64,000 bases of DNA from assembly GCA_963775575.1 (NCBI GenBank), contig CAVZJG010000002.1, positions 1,488,001-1,552,000 on the forward strand. The letters are read 5' to 3'. Position numbers and translations under genes: made by a program. Of the stretch, positions 44,582-52,525 are shown piece after piece. Below the pieces are notes generated by a model that was not told where the DNA came from, did no database searches, and saw nothing but the letters and a program-made list of their open reading frames with translations. Within the stretch, counting starts at the first letter, position 1; the number at the start of each line of letters is the position of its first letter. The DNA comes from Roseiarcus sp963775575 (GTDB lineage Bacteria; Pseudomonadota; Alphaproteobacteria; Rhizobiales; Beijerinckiaceae).

Positions 44582-44806
44582 CTACCCCCCGTGCTTCCGG
44601 AGTTCTTCCAACGTGACGCATAGGGCGCGCCACCTCGGCAAAACTTCCGGAGCCACGATCCTGATAACTTCTTCGCGACTCTCCACGGTGCCGTTCTGAA
44701 GCCGCTCTTGCAGGTCGCTCGGAGTGATCTTCAAGACTGAGCGCTCGATCTCGTTCAATCGCGCACGCGCCGAAGCTGCGTCAGCCGCCGCCGGATTCGC
44801 TCTCAT
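44582..44806 (-). CDS. Hypothetical protein, 74 aa
   Basis: Small helical protein, no recognised family. It begins MRANPAAADAASARARLNEI and has a regular charged pattern (LNEIERSVLKITPSDLQERL) with no signal or membrane segment. It is convergent with the replication-relaxation gene and divergent from the primase-like gene. Composition suggests real coding, but evidence is limited. Confidence 0.5.
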   Translation of the reverse strand: MRANPAAADAASARARLNEIERSVLKITPSDLQERLQNGTVESREEVIRIVAPEVLPRWRALCVTLEELRKHGG

Positions 44807-45027
44807 TGGTTACGTCCTTCAAGCGGGGAGGTCGCTGGCGACGCCAGCTCGGGCAAGCCCGAATCCAACACGGAGACTCTCCAAAGACCCGCATTTCGTA
44901 TATCCAACAAGAATGCCCATTTCGCAAGATCACTCCTCAATAAGGCGCGCGGGCCACGGTGGGGATAACCGCTGATCGCGCCACCGCCTCCTTTTACAAT
45001 TTGCTCAGGCGAGGAGAGGAGGACGCT

Positions 45028-45804
45028 ATGTCCCATGCGATCGACTTTGGCGAATTGAAACAGCGAGTCAGCATCGAGCGCGCCGCCGAAATGCTCGGCA
45101 TCAAGCTCACGAAGAGCGGCCCGCAATTGCGAGGCCCTTGTCCCATCTGCAAAGCGGGCGGCGATCGAGCGTTCGTCGTCACCCCGGCGAAGGGCCTCTA
45201 TTACTGCTTCGGCGCATGCGGCAAGGGCGGCGACGCGATCACGATGGCGGCGGCCGTCCGCAATTGTTCGCTTCGCGAGGCGGCCGAGTTCCTGGCCGGT
45301 AAGGACGGTGGACATTCGGCACAGGCAAAAGGCGACGGTTCCCGTAACAATTCCCCCCAGCCCATGACAGAGAAGGGGTTGAGGCCGCTCGACTACCTGC
45401 AAGCCTCGCATGAGGCCGTGCAGGCGTTGGGCGTGTCGCCGGAAACGTGTGCCCATTTCGGGGCGGGCTTCGCGCCGAAAGGCATCATGCGCGGCCGGTT
45501 GGCGATCCCGATCCATGATCGCGCCGGCGCGTTGCTCGCCTACTGCGGACGCGCGCTGAAAGATGAAAGCCCCTCGCTGATCTTCCCCAACGGCTTCGAT
45601 CCGCGCGGCGCGATCTTCAACGCGCATCGCGTCGTCGAAGGCGATTTGTTCCTTGTTCGCGATCCGCTTCACGCGCTCACGGCGCGCGAGAGCGGCATCG
45701 AGAACGTCGTCGCCTTTCTCACCGAGAACGTGACGGCGCTACAGCTTGAACAACTCGCCGCGCTCATGGACGAGCGAAAGTGCGAAAACTTGGAGATGTT
45801 TTGA
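45028..45804 (+). CDS. CHC2 zinc-finger primase-like protein
   Basis: A 258-residue compact protein. The N-terminal zinc finger reads LRGPCPICKAGGDRAFVV then YCFGACGKGGDAI, with Cys-x2-Cys…Cys-x3-Cys, a variation on the DnaG CHC2 finger in which the usual His is Cys or missing. The region after residue 110 (RPLDYLQASHEAVQALGVSP, GRLAIPIHDRAGALLAYCGR, FLVRDPLHALTARESGIENV) looks like a degenerate Toprim-type fold. It could prime replication of the element after excision or transfer. A GAGGAGAGGAGG ribosome-binding site precedes the ATG. A Rho-independent terminator follows at once. Confidence 0.8.
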   Translation: MSHAIDFGELKQRVSIERAAEMLGIKLTKSGPQLRGPCPICKAGGDRAFVVTPAKGLYYCFGACGKGGDAITMAAAVRNCSLREAAEFLAGKDGGHSAQAKGDGSRNNSPQPMTEKGLRPLDYLQASHEAVQALGVSPETCAHFGAGFAPKGIMRGRLAIPIHDRAGALLAYCGRALKDESPSLIFPNGFDPRGAIFNAHRVVEGDLFLVRDPLHALTARESGIENVVAFLTENVTALQLEQLAALMDERKCENLEMF

Positions 45805-45830
45805 GCCCGCGCAAGCGGGCTCGTTTTCTT
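45802..45830 (+). terminator. Rho-independent terminator after the primase-like gene
   Basis: GAGCCCGC and GCGGGCTC form an 8-bp stem around GCAA and are followed by GTTTTCTT. It overlaps the stop codon, the tightest classical terminator in the window. Confidence 0.85.
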
Positions 45831-46003
45831 GGCCCCATCAGTCAACTCGATCTTCCGGAAAGGGTGGAAGGGAGACATTCGCAACAGATTTATGCACGCG
45901 GTAACTGCTTGATATTATTATCATCACTGGGTGTTGCAAATACCTTGATTTCTGCTTCGCTCGAACTTCGCGGTTCCACCAGCTTTTGAGAGGTAGCCCG
46001 CCT

Positions 46004-46339
46004 TTAGCGATCCGTGTCGGAGCCGACGCTTGGTCTCCTTAGACTCCAAGGGCTGTAGAGGTCAGCGCCGGGGGCCCCCATGAGCGCGTCGTCGTCTTCT
46101 CTGTCTATCTGGCCGCGTCGGAATCCGCGGCCATAGTCGCTAAGTGGGTCTAGCTCTGACTGACCGGGGTGGTTGTATCCGTATCTGTGACCCAACGCCT
46201 CTCTGTAACCGGGCGATTCTTCGTAGTTTGGCAACTCCCTCTCCATCGTGAGAGGAGAGTTGATATCCTGCGCGGAACTTGAACACGGCGTGAAGGCCAT
46301 GTTCGCTACTACGCAGAGCGAAAAGACAATGCATCGCAT
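46004..46339 (-). CDS. Small exported protein, 111 aa
   Basis: Signal peptide MRCIVFSLCVVANMAFTPCS with a possible cleavage after SSA (or a lipobox-like cysteine at TPCSS). The mature part is hydrophilic and rich in Arg, Tyr, Asp and Gly (REALGHRYGYNHPGQSELDP, YGRGFRRGQIDREDDD), with no recognised family. GC is lower than in the backbone. Lies in the element between the primase-like gene and other minus-strand genes. Confidence 0.6.
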   Translation of the reverse strand: MRCIVFSLCVVANMAFTPCSSSAQDINSPLTMERELPNYEESPGYREALGHRYGYNHPGQSELDPLSDYGRGFRRGQIDREDDDALMGAPGADLYSPWSLRRPSVGSDTDR

Positions 46340-46667
46340 ATACTTCTCTCCCGCCTATGCAGCCCGCCGCATATTACCAGATAACTTGCGCCGCGCCCGT
46401 TTCCCGCCTCGCCGGTAGTGGTCAGCGCAATTTGCATTTTCCCATACGCCGCACTTGAAAAGCTACGAGAGTAACCCCAGCTGACGCACGTCGCCAGCGA
46501 CAGAGGTCGGCAGCATGGTAGGGGGCCTGTGTTCCCTGTGACCCGAGCCGACAGTTCGCTGGCGATCCTGTTTCGATCCTCACCTCATCTCTCAAAAGCC
46601 CCGAATTTTCGGCCAAAAACCCGTGCGGCAGATTTTCTGAATTATGCGACCGTATCTCGCCAAGGCG
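46340..46667. other. 330-bp spacer in the element
   Basis: Lower-GC DNA between two minus-strand genes. Short open frames are not convincing. No repeats noted. Confidence 0.4.
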
Positions 46668-47006
46668 TCATAGCAGTTTGTCGATTATAAGAATTACTGC
46701 CGCAAAAATGGCAGACACAAAAATCATCCCAATGTACGTGTCGCGGGTTCTCTGCTTTTCCTGTTTTTCAGATTCGATTTGTCGCAGCAATCCTTCGTAA
46801 CGGCTCTTCCAATATCTGGGATCGCTTTCTCTCTGAATTCGAAGGCGCTCGGCAAGCTCCTCCGCCTCACGCTCCCGTCGTTCCTCCGCCTCGCGAATGA
46901 TTTCTCTCATGCGTACATTCGGGTCTGGATGAGAGCAAATATCCTCAATGGCCCGGCTCAGTTCGTCGTCAGGAGGGTTCTCATCCTGCGCCACGGCCAG
47001 CTCCAA
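46668..47006 (-). CDS. Coiled-coil protein with C-terminal membrane anchor
   Basis: A 112-residue protein. Residues 30-85 form a strongly charged helix (REIIREAEERREREAEELAE), probably a coiled coil, and residues 91-110 are a single membrane segment (YIGMIFVSAIFAAVILIIDK). This tail-anchored layout suggests a small membrane-tethered scaffold, but no family is recognised. Upstream of the exported protein on the same strand and in the same low-GC block. Confidence 0.65.
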   Translation of the reverse strand: MELAVAQDENPPDDELSRAIEDICSHPDPNVRMREIIREAEERREREAEELAERLRIQRESDPRYWKSRYEGLLRQIESEKQEKQRTRDTYIGMIFVSAIFAAVILIIDKLL

Positions 47007-47042
47007 TTATCCTGGATTCCGACACCTTATTGGGCGGAAGGG

Positions 47043-47294
47043 TCAATTTGAATTCACGCTGAGGTCGGCAACCGCCTCAGCCAATCGCAAAGCCTTTGTA
47101 ATTTGCATCGCGCCGTCGTGCTTTTTCTCCGCAAGGGCGCTCAAAACCGCTTCGATGTCCGCCCATGTAAGGACAACCCTGAAATACGCAGTTCTTTCCG
47201 TGCCCTCACCGAATCGCGTGAAATCAACGTGTGCCTCTACACCGTCAGAGCTGTTCCAATCGCTCGACGTTTCCTCGTGCTTCACGTGACTCAT
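47043..47294 (-). CDS. Hypothetical protein, 83 aa
   Basis: Starts MSHVKHEETSSDWNSSDGVE and contains a beta-rich block (AHVDFTRFGEGTERTAYFRV) followed by a helix (VLTWADIEAVLSALAEKKHD). No signal or membrane segment. The frame is open 26 codons further upstream, but the added residues look non-coding. No recognised family. It is upstream of the coiled-coil membrane gene, with a 36-bp gap, so the two may be co-transcribed. Confidence 0.55.
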   Translation of the reverse strand: MSHVKHEETSSDWNSSDGVEAHVDFTRFGEGTERTAYFRVVLTWADIEAVLSALAEKKHDGAMQITKALRLAEAVADLSVNSN

Positions 47295-47473
47295 GCTCGC
47301 CCGTCGCTGTAAACGCATGAGATGCTGTCCCTTATCGTCGCCGGTCTTGGCGGCTTGGCCGACGCGCCGCACTATATCTCAAAAGTCCCAAATTTCAGAC
47401 TGAACCCGGGCGAGCAGATTTCTTGATTTTTGCACTGTGCCCCTAGCAAAGGGATGCGGTAGAACTCGTCGTC

Positions 47474-48220
47474 ATGATGGCGAGCACAGAGGAAGAAATC
47501 AAGCCCGACGCGGGCGACCTGTTGATTTTCGGTGACGACACCGGGCACGAGACGTTCGCCGGCGATCAGGCTTTCTACGGGTTGGGGTGCTGCCTGGTCC
47601 TGGGAGAACACTACGAGCATTTAAAATCGAGATGGCGCGACGTAAGAAAAATCATCAAAGGCGACCCGGACGCTCCCCTGCATGCTTCGGACATCACCGT
47701 TAGTGCGAAGCCGGAAGATTTCGTCGCGCTCGGCGATGTCTTCAAAGACCCATGCTTTGCAAGGGTTGCGGTGACGACAACAAAGAGCGTCGCACTGCCG
47801 GCACTGATGGAACCTTGCGAGCCGGTCATGGGCCTGCTCGAAGACCAGATCAGGGCGATAGCTGGTTTGCTGCCCTGCAAGCGCATATGGATCGTCCTGG
47901 AAGCGTCGAAGCGTGCTGACTCCACGGTTATGAGGTGCTTCGGCAGGCTCGCATCTCTCGGGCCTGTGTCGAGTTCGCCCGCCGAGCATCGGTTTCTGCC
48001 CAAGAGTGCAAACGAGCCGGGGCTAGAGGTGGCAGACTTTATCGTCAGCGCTGCGGGCACACGGGTCCGGCACCGCATGCGCGGCAAATCCGGCGAGCCG
48101 CCCGATTTCAGCCAGGTCTTTCGCCAGCTCCCTCGCATCGGCTGCCGCTATCGAGAGGCCACGAAGGTGACTCATCACCCGGACGGCACGATAAGCATCG
48201 ACAGTATTAGCCCGCTGTAA
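47474..48220 (+). CDS. DUF3800-type protein, predicted RNase H-like fold
   Basis: A 248-residue protein with the order of motifs seen in DUF3800: LLIFGDDTGHE at residue 18 (D-D-T/S-G start of the first strand), PLHASDI in the middle, and PGLEVADFIVSA at about residue 185, the final acidic-AD motif. These acidic positions would form a metal site of a ribonuclease-H-like nuclease. DUF3800 proteins are frequent on mobile elements and near defence genes; no activity is established for most. Adjacent start codons ATG-ATG exist at 47474 and 47477. Confidence 0.75.
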   Translation: MMASTEEEIKPDAGDLLIFGDDTGHETFAGDQAFYGLGCCLVLGEHYEHLKSRWRDVRKIIKGDPDAPLHASDITVSAKPEDFVALGDVFKDPCFARVAVTTTKSVALPALMEPCEPVMGLLEDQIRAIAGLLPCKRIWIVLEASKRADSTVMRCFGRLASLGPVSSSPAEHRFLPKSANEPGLEVADFIVSAAGTRVRHRMRGKSGEPPDFSQVFRQLPRIGCRYREATKVTHHPDGTISIDSISPL

Positions 48221-48342
48221 AATTCCAGGCCGTGCGCATCCAGCGAAGTCGCATATGCTCCAATATGGAATGCGTCCCGCGCGATTGCGCGCACTGGGGA
48301 CAACGGCGCTTCTCGCATTGTGGCGATGCTACACTGACGACA

Positions 48343-48996
48343 ATGCCCGACGAACCCCGACATGATCCGCACGACACAGCGCGGCCGACCGCGACAGAGT
48401 ATCCCCTGACGCTGGAGGACGTGTCGCGCCTCTTCGACGAAGCTGGCCTCCCCCGCAATGTCAGAACGCTCCAGCGCTATTGCGCCGCCGGCCGTCTTGA
48501 TTGCATCAAGGAAGAGACGGCGACCGGCCTCGCCTATTTCGTCGATCCAGTTTCGGTCGAACGCGCGATCAAACAGCTCGCGCAGCTTCACGGCCTCACC
48601 GACGAAGTGCGACACAGCGCGACATCGGAAGAAATGCCGCACACTGTCGCTCATGATGCCGAGCCACCACCGACGCCCGACGCACCGCGCCCGAGCGCGG
48701 CCGACCGCGACAATGTCATCGAGATAATTCCGGAGCGACAGAGTGCGCCCGAGCCCGACACGTCGGGCTTGGTCGCACTGCTCGAACGAGAGAACGTCGG
48801 CTTGCGCGAGCAGAACGAATTCTTGCGTCGCCAGGTTGACGTGAAAGATACGCAGATCGACGCGCTGTTGGAGCGCGACAAGGAGACCAATTACATCGTC
48901 AGGGGATTGCAGACGATGCTCGCGCCGTTGCTTGGAAGGGGAGGGAATGGCGATCATCGCTCGGATGGCGACCAGCAAGCCGGAAGCGGCCAGTAG
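48343..48996 (+). CDS. MerR-like helix-turn-helix protein with coiled coil
   Basis: A 217-residue DNA-binding protein. Residues 20-80 hold a MerR/Xis-like winged helix (YPLTLEDVSRLFDEAGLPRN, TLQRYCAAGRLDCIKEE). An acidic Pro-rich linker follows. Residues 135-190 (SGLVALLERENVGLREQNEF) form a coiled coil. This layout is like plasmid partition or replication adaptor proteins. Its own 5' DNA and coding sequence contain about nine CGACA motifs, which also occur before the replication-relaxation gene, so these may be its binding sites. The start at 48343 removes a Cys-rich upstream extension. Confidence 0.7.
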   Translation: MPDEPRHDPHDTARPTATEYPLTLEDVSRLFDEAGLPRNVRTLQRYCAAGRLDCIKEETATGLAYFVDPVSVERAIKQLAQLHGLTDEVRHSATSEEMPHTVAHDAEPPPTPDAPRPSAADRDNVIEIIPERQSAPEPDTSGLVALLERENVGLREQNEFLRRQVDVKDTQIDALLERDKETNYIVRGLQTMLAPLLGRGGNGDHRSDGDQQAGSGQ

Positions 48997-49071
48997 TCGG
49001 CCAATCGCCTCCTACGCAGGGAGAAGGGGATAAGGCGCACTTGACGGCGCGCGAGGCCGTATAATTCGCGC

Positions 49072-49518
49072 ATGGACTTCTCAACCGATCGGCACATCGG
49101 AGACATCCTCAAAGAGCGCAACATCGTCCTTAGGGGAGCCGACGCGGCTACCCGCCAAGGCTTCACCCAAGTCCCGAATTTCATCCTCAAATCGAAGAAG
49201 CTCAGCAGCGGCGACAAGATGGCGTTCGCCATGCTTCTCTCCTACGCATGGCAGAACGACTATTGCTTTCCGGGCCAGGAACGCTTGGCCGAAGACCTCG
49301 GCGTGACGGATCGCAGCGTGCGCACCAATCTGAAGGCCCTTGAGGAGCAAGGGCTCTTGGTCATCAAACGTCGAGGGCAGGGAAAGACCAACATCTACGA
49401 GCTGAACCTCACAGCGCGATCCTCAACGAAGAATCTAGACCGGAAGAAAACTTCCGGTCTAGAGAGGAAGAAAGCGTCCGGTCTAGAGCGGACGCAAACT
49501 TCCGGTCACTCTATATAA
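49072..49518 (+). CDS. Helix-turn-helix protein, replication-initiator-like
   Basis: A 148-residue protein with a winged helix at residues 30-110: FTQVPNFILKSKKLSSGDKM, AFAMLLSYAWQNDYCFPGQE, then LAEDLGVTDRSVRTNLKALE. This resembles the N-terminal domain of plasmid replication initiators. The C-terminal 30 residues are a short repeat (RKKTSGLERKKASGLERTQT) encoded by DNA with direct and inverted repeats. AT-rich DNA follows. It could be an initiator whose binding sites overlap its own 3' end; that is inference. Confidence 0.75.
   Translation: MDFSTDRHIGDILKERNIVLRGADAATRQGFTQVPNFILKSKKLSSGDKMAFAMLLSYAWQNDYCFPGQERLAEDLGVTDRSVRTNLKALEEQGLLVIKRRGQGKTNIYELNLTARSSTKNLDRKKTSGLERKKASGLERTQTSGHSI
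49434..49508. repeat. Direct and inverted repeats in the 3' end of the wHTH gene
   Basis: CTAGACCGGAAG AAAA CTTCCGGTCTAG is a perfect 12-bp dyad. TCCGGTCTAGAG is then repeated, and CTTCCGGTC appears again near 49498. The repeats encode the C-terminal SGLER motif of the protein and abut an AT-rich region, as iterons at a replication origin often do. Confidence 0.6.
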
Positions 49519-49746
49519 GAAGACGCATTGAATAGATGAAAAGAATAAGACTAAGATAAGGAATGCAATTTATAAAGAATACGGCAAATGCAAATTCAGA
49601 AATGCACCTTTGAAATAGGCTACCGCTTGACAGAGCCGTTATTTCATGGTCGCACAAGATCAGTTTTGCGACATATAGTCTGGAGAAGTCAATAGTACAG
49701 CCATTCTAGGCGGATTCATTTAGTACGTGCTATATTTCAATGACCT
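49519..49746. other. AT-rich spacer
   Basis: The most AT-rich stretch of the window. It contains three AATGCA motifs (49560-49605) and TTGACA at about 49627. No gene is visible. Duplex-unwinding or promoter function for the restriction-modification genes is plausible. Confidence 0.45.
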
Positions 49747-50574
49747 ATGGAGTTTGCGTATGACGTAGAGGGGTTTCGTTTGTTGCAAGGCGACGCCCTG
49801 AAAATCATGCGCGAGCTACCGACTGAATCGTTCGACATGATCTTCGCCGACCCTCCCTACTTTCTATCCAACGGCGGGTTCACCGTGCACGCCGGCAAAC
49901 GCGCGTCAGTTCATAAAGGCAAATGGGACAAGTCGCGCGGCGTCGACAAGGACATGAGCTTCCACCAGGCATGGGTTGAGGAGGCCTATCGCCTCTTGAA
50001 GCCTACCGGCACCATTTGGATCTCCGGCACCTATCACTCGATCTATCAATGCGGCTACGCGCTCCAGTCGACCGGCTTTCATATCCTCAACGACATCGCG
50101 TGGTTCAAGCCGAACGCCTCGCCCAATCTTTCCTGCCGCATGTTCACGGCCTCGCACGAGACGCTGATTTGGGCGCGCAAGGACAAACGAGCCCGGCATT
50201 ATTTCGACTACAAGGCGATGAAGAATGGCGAATGGCCGGGCGACATGATGAAGAAGCCCGACCTGCAAATGCGATCGGTCTGGGCGATCGGCACGCCCAA
50301 GCCGAGCGAAAAGATTCACGGCAAGCACCCGACGCAAAAGCCCGTCGAACTCTTGCGCCGCGTCATTCTCGCCTCTACCCCGCCCGGCGCTTCGATTCTC
50401 GATCCCTTCGCCGGCAGCAGCACGACCGGCATCGCGGCGACTCTCGTCGGCGATCGGCAGTTCACCGGCATCGAGCGCGACAAGAAATACATCGACCTTT
50501 CGATCAAACGCCATCGCGACATCGTTGGCGCGTGCGAATCGGCGTGGAGCGTCGCCATTCCCCTTGCTGCATGA
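49747..50574 (+). CDS. Type II DNA methyltransferase (beta class, N6-adenine or N4-cytosine)
   Basis: A 275-residue amino-methyltransferase. The catalytic motif IV FADPPYFLSNGG is at residues 33-44, before the SAM-binding motif I LDPFAGSSTTGIAA near residue 219; this order marks the beta class. GKHPTQKPVELLRRVI between them is standard. DPPY favours N6-adenine methylation. It overlaps the following endonuclease gene by 4 bp (ATGA), so the two form a restriction-modification operon. Target sequence unknown. This is the main cargo of the element. Confidence 0.92.
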   Translation: MEFAYDVEGFRLLQGDALKIMRELPTESFDMIFADPPYFLSNGGFTVHAGKRASVHKGKWDKSRGVDKDMSFHQAWVEEAYRLLKPTGTIWISGTYHSIYQCGYALQSTGFHILNDIAWFKPNASPNLSCRMFTASHETLIWARKDKRARHYFDYKAMKNGEWPGDMMKKPDLQMRSVWAIGTPKPSEKIHGKHPTQKPVELLRRVILASTPPGASILDPFAGSSTTGIAATLVGDRQFTGIERDKKYIDLSIKRHRDIVGACESAWSVAIPLAA

Positions 50575-51125
50575 AAACTGGCGGAATCGGCGGCGGCAAT
50601 ACGCGCACAGGTTTGAATTTCGAGAACGAGCGCGACCTTCTCACCGCGATTTCGCATGCGCCGGGCTACAGCGTCGCCGGCTCCGTCATCTATTACCGAG
50701 GCCGCGAGGTCGCCCGCAGCTACAAGAAGCACGCCCTTTACCGGATGCTCGCCGAGCGCGGCATCGACTACCGCAACCACCTCTCAAAGAAGCTGTTGCC
50801 CGACGATGCGATCTACGTGATTGTCAACAACACGATGTTCATCATCGAGCTGAAATTCCAGAAAACCGCCGGATCGGTCGACGAGAAATTGCAGACGTGC
50901 GATTTCAAAAAGAAGCAGTATCGCAAGCTGCTCGCGCCGCTGAATTTTGAGGTGGAATACGTCTACATCCTCAACGATTGGTTCCGGCAGCCGGCATACA
51001 AAGACGTGCTCGACTACGTGATTTCGGTCGGATGCCAGTACTATTTCCACTATCTGCCGTTGCAAAAGCTCGGCCTGCCTGTGCCGGACGAGGACGATGG
51101 CGCGCCCTTGCGGGCGGCGGCATAG
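50571..51125 (+). CDS. Type II restriction endonuclease, PD-(D/E)XK type
   Basis: A 184-residue nuclease. Residues 77-95 hold LPDDAIYVIVNNTMFIIELK, i.e. P-D at 77-78 and E-x-K at 93-95, the canonical PD-(D/E)XK active site. The N-terminal GGGNTRTGLNFENERDLL and the stretch VDEKLQTCDFKKKQYRKLL look like conserved family blocks, but I cannot name the recognition site. It starts inside the methyltransferase stop (ATGA), so it is translated after it, which favours modification before restriction. The C-terminus is complete. Confidence 0.88.
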   Translation: MKTGGIGGGNTRTGLNFENERDLLTAISHAPGYSVAGSVIYYRGREVARSYKKHALYRMLAERGIDYRNHLSKKLLPDDAIYVIVNNTMFIIELKFQKTAGSVDEKLQTCDFKKKQYRKLLAPLNFEVEYVYILNDWFRQPAYKDVLDYVISVGCQYYFHYLPLQKLGLPVPDEDDGAPLRAAA

Positions 51126-51454
51126 CGAATGCCTGCGGGTAGCCCACGGGGTAGCGCTAGGGGTACTGTACCCCTAGCCCGTAGCGGTAGTCTCGCGCGC
51201 GAATAAACGCTCGATTTCAGCCGGTTACAAAAACCCGATCGACCACGTTTGCGCCCTGACCTCCCCCTATTTTCATCAATAGAGAGAGAGGACGCCATCG
51301 GGCCGGCCGCGCGCGTCGTCGGACGGAACGACGAGCGTTTGATGAGGCCGGCGGTTTGCGATCGGCGCTACCTCGAACTCGGCGCATTCCCGGCCGGACC
51401 CCCCCGCGGTTAACACTACGCGCAGCCGAGCCGCCCAGGCGGTATAATTCCAGC
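51126..51454. other. 330-bp spacer after the restriction gene
   Basis: GC-rich, no gene supported. It starts with GGGTAGC repeats (GTAGCGCTAGGGGTACTGTA, CCCTAGC) forming a small dyad near 51141-51180 that could terminate the restriction operon. A TATAAT lies at 51443, just before the next small frame. Confidence 0.4.
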
Positions 51455-51724
51455 ATGGCGAGAAAGAGTGACATGAGGGGCCGGAGGATTGCGCGAACTC
51501 CCGTCGCGATCATGGGAGACATTCGCGCTCTGACGCCGCAGGAATTGGCCGAGTTCGTCGATCGCGTCGAGCCAGTCGGATCGCCCGTCGAAGCCCCGGA
51601 GTTTGCCGAATGCGGCCCCGCGACATTCGTTGATCAGTTGCCCTTACGACTTACCCTTACCAGCTACCCTTACCGACCTCTCGATTACCCTTACATATAC
51701 CCTTGCAGTAAGGGCAATTCGTAA
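51455..51724 (+). CDS. Small hypothetical protein overlapping the iterons
   Basis: An 89-residue frame starting MARKSDMRGRRIARTPVAIM, preceded by TATAAT. The middle (GDIRALTPQELAEFVDRVEP) is protein-like. The last 35 residues (PLRLTLTSYPYRPLDYPYIY) are simply the translation of the repeat array at 51638-51730, so the C-terminus is dictated by DNA repeats. It may be a real small DNA-binding or regulatory protein whose gene carries the sites. No family known. Confidence 0.45.
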   Translation: MARKSDMRGRRIARTPVAIMGDIRALTPQELAEFVDRVEPVGSPVEAPEFAECGPATFVDQLPLRLTLTSYPYRPLDYPYIYPCSKGNS

Positions 51725-51730
51725 GGGCAA
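51638..51730. repeat. Seven-copy iteron-like array (TTACCCTTAC)
   Basis: Forward copies: TTGCCCTTAC 51638, TTACCCTTAC 51651, CTACCCTTAC 51664, TTACCCTTAC 51685, ATACCCTTGC 51697. Inverted copies: GTAAGGGCAA 51708 and GTAAGGGCAA 51721. Start-to-start steps are 13, 13, 21, 12, 11 and 13 bases. This looks like a protein-binding array such as replication iterons or integrase/excisionase arm sites. Confidence 0.82.
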
Positions 51731-51864
51731 TCCCATCGCGAAAAGTCGCCTGATTTCAAATGTGTGCGTCTCGCATATCCGCGCGTTGCGCAGCGCGACT
51801 ATTTTCTTTTCTGGGTTGTTTTTTCTATCTTGCGGATACCGCGAGCTGATTCTCAGTCTCGCCA

Positions 51865-51932
51865 GGACACCAGAGAGCCGAGGCTACGGAACACCCCTCG
51901 GGGGTGTCCGATCCTCTTGGCTCTCTGGCGTC
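51865..51932. repeat. Nested cruciform near the right end
   Basis: The outer arms GGACACCAGAGAGCCGAGG and CCTCTTGGCTCTCTGGCGTCC pair with two or three mismatches. Inside, GGAACACCCC and GGGGTGTCC form a second stem. It lies in an otherwise gene-free stretch about 140 bp from the iterons. No gene found from 51730 to 52525. Confidence 0.65.
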
Positions 51933-52430
51933 CATTCCGTCCTACCGGACGGACGTCGCCCGAGATCGAAATTCGTCGTGCGTCTCGCGACGACGGACAG
52001 TTCGGCCGGCACTGCGTCATTCCGCGCCGAGGGGAATAGATCGCCACATCGGGCTCTGTGCCGGCCACGTTCTCGCGCGGTCATGCCTACGTCCGCACGC
52101 TTCGCGACGGCCAGCCCACCACCATCTTGCCACCGAGGGACATCCCAATGAGGAAGCCGCCTCACATTCGATATGAAGGGGGCGGCTCCATTTCATGCGG
52201 CTTGCTAGCCGCCGCGGCTCCCGCGTTCTTGCGCCGATCCCTTGGCGTCATGCGCGCGTCGTCGATGGTGAGCCGGCGCGGCGAGCCGTCAAGGGCCGCG
52301 CAGCGTCCACAGCTTGCCGCCGGTCTCCAGTGGGCTTCCTCCTTTGACCGCTCGCCTTATGCGCCAGCTCGACCACGCGACGCACGCAAGATGCCGACGA
52401 GCGTGAGTCGATCGCAGCAGTCGCCGCGGA

Positions 52431-52468
52431 ACCGCAAATCCGCCGGGGAGCGTCGGCGGATTTGCGGT
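52431..52468. repeat. 14-bp perfect inverted repeat before TATAAT
   Basis: ACCGCAAATCCGCC and GGCGGATTTGCGGT around a 10-base loop, followed two bases later by TATAAT (52471-52476). Confidence 0.65.
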
Positions 52469-52478
52469 GCTATAATTT

Positions 52479-52525
52479 GAAAACCAAAGACTGCTGACTG
52501 ACCCCGTTAGGGGTCTTTGGTTTTC
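52479..52525 (+). terminator. Overlapping alternative hairpins, terminator-like
   Basis: A 13-bp perfect stem GAAAACCAAAGAC / GTCTTTGGTTTTC encloses GACCCC-GTTA-GGGGTC, whose last GTC belongs to both stems. The shorter hairpin followed by TTTGGTTTT is a normal terminator; the longer one would compete with it. It immediately precedes the truncated frame at 52526. Confidence 0.65.

Noticed and set aside
51603..52151. Longer plus-strand frames across the iteron and cruciform region
   Set aside because: Their residues only translate DNA repeats and palindromes; no start with a ribosome-binding site or family similarity.
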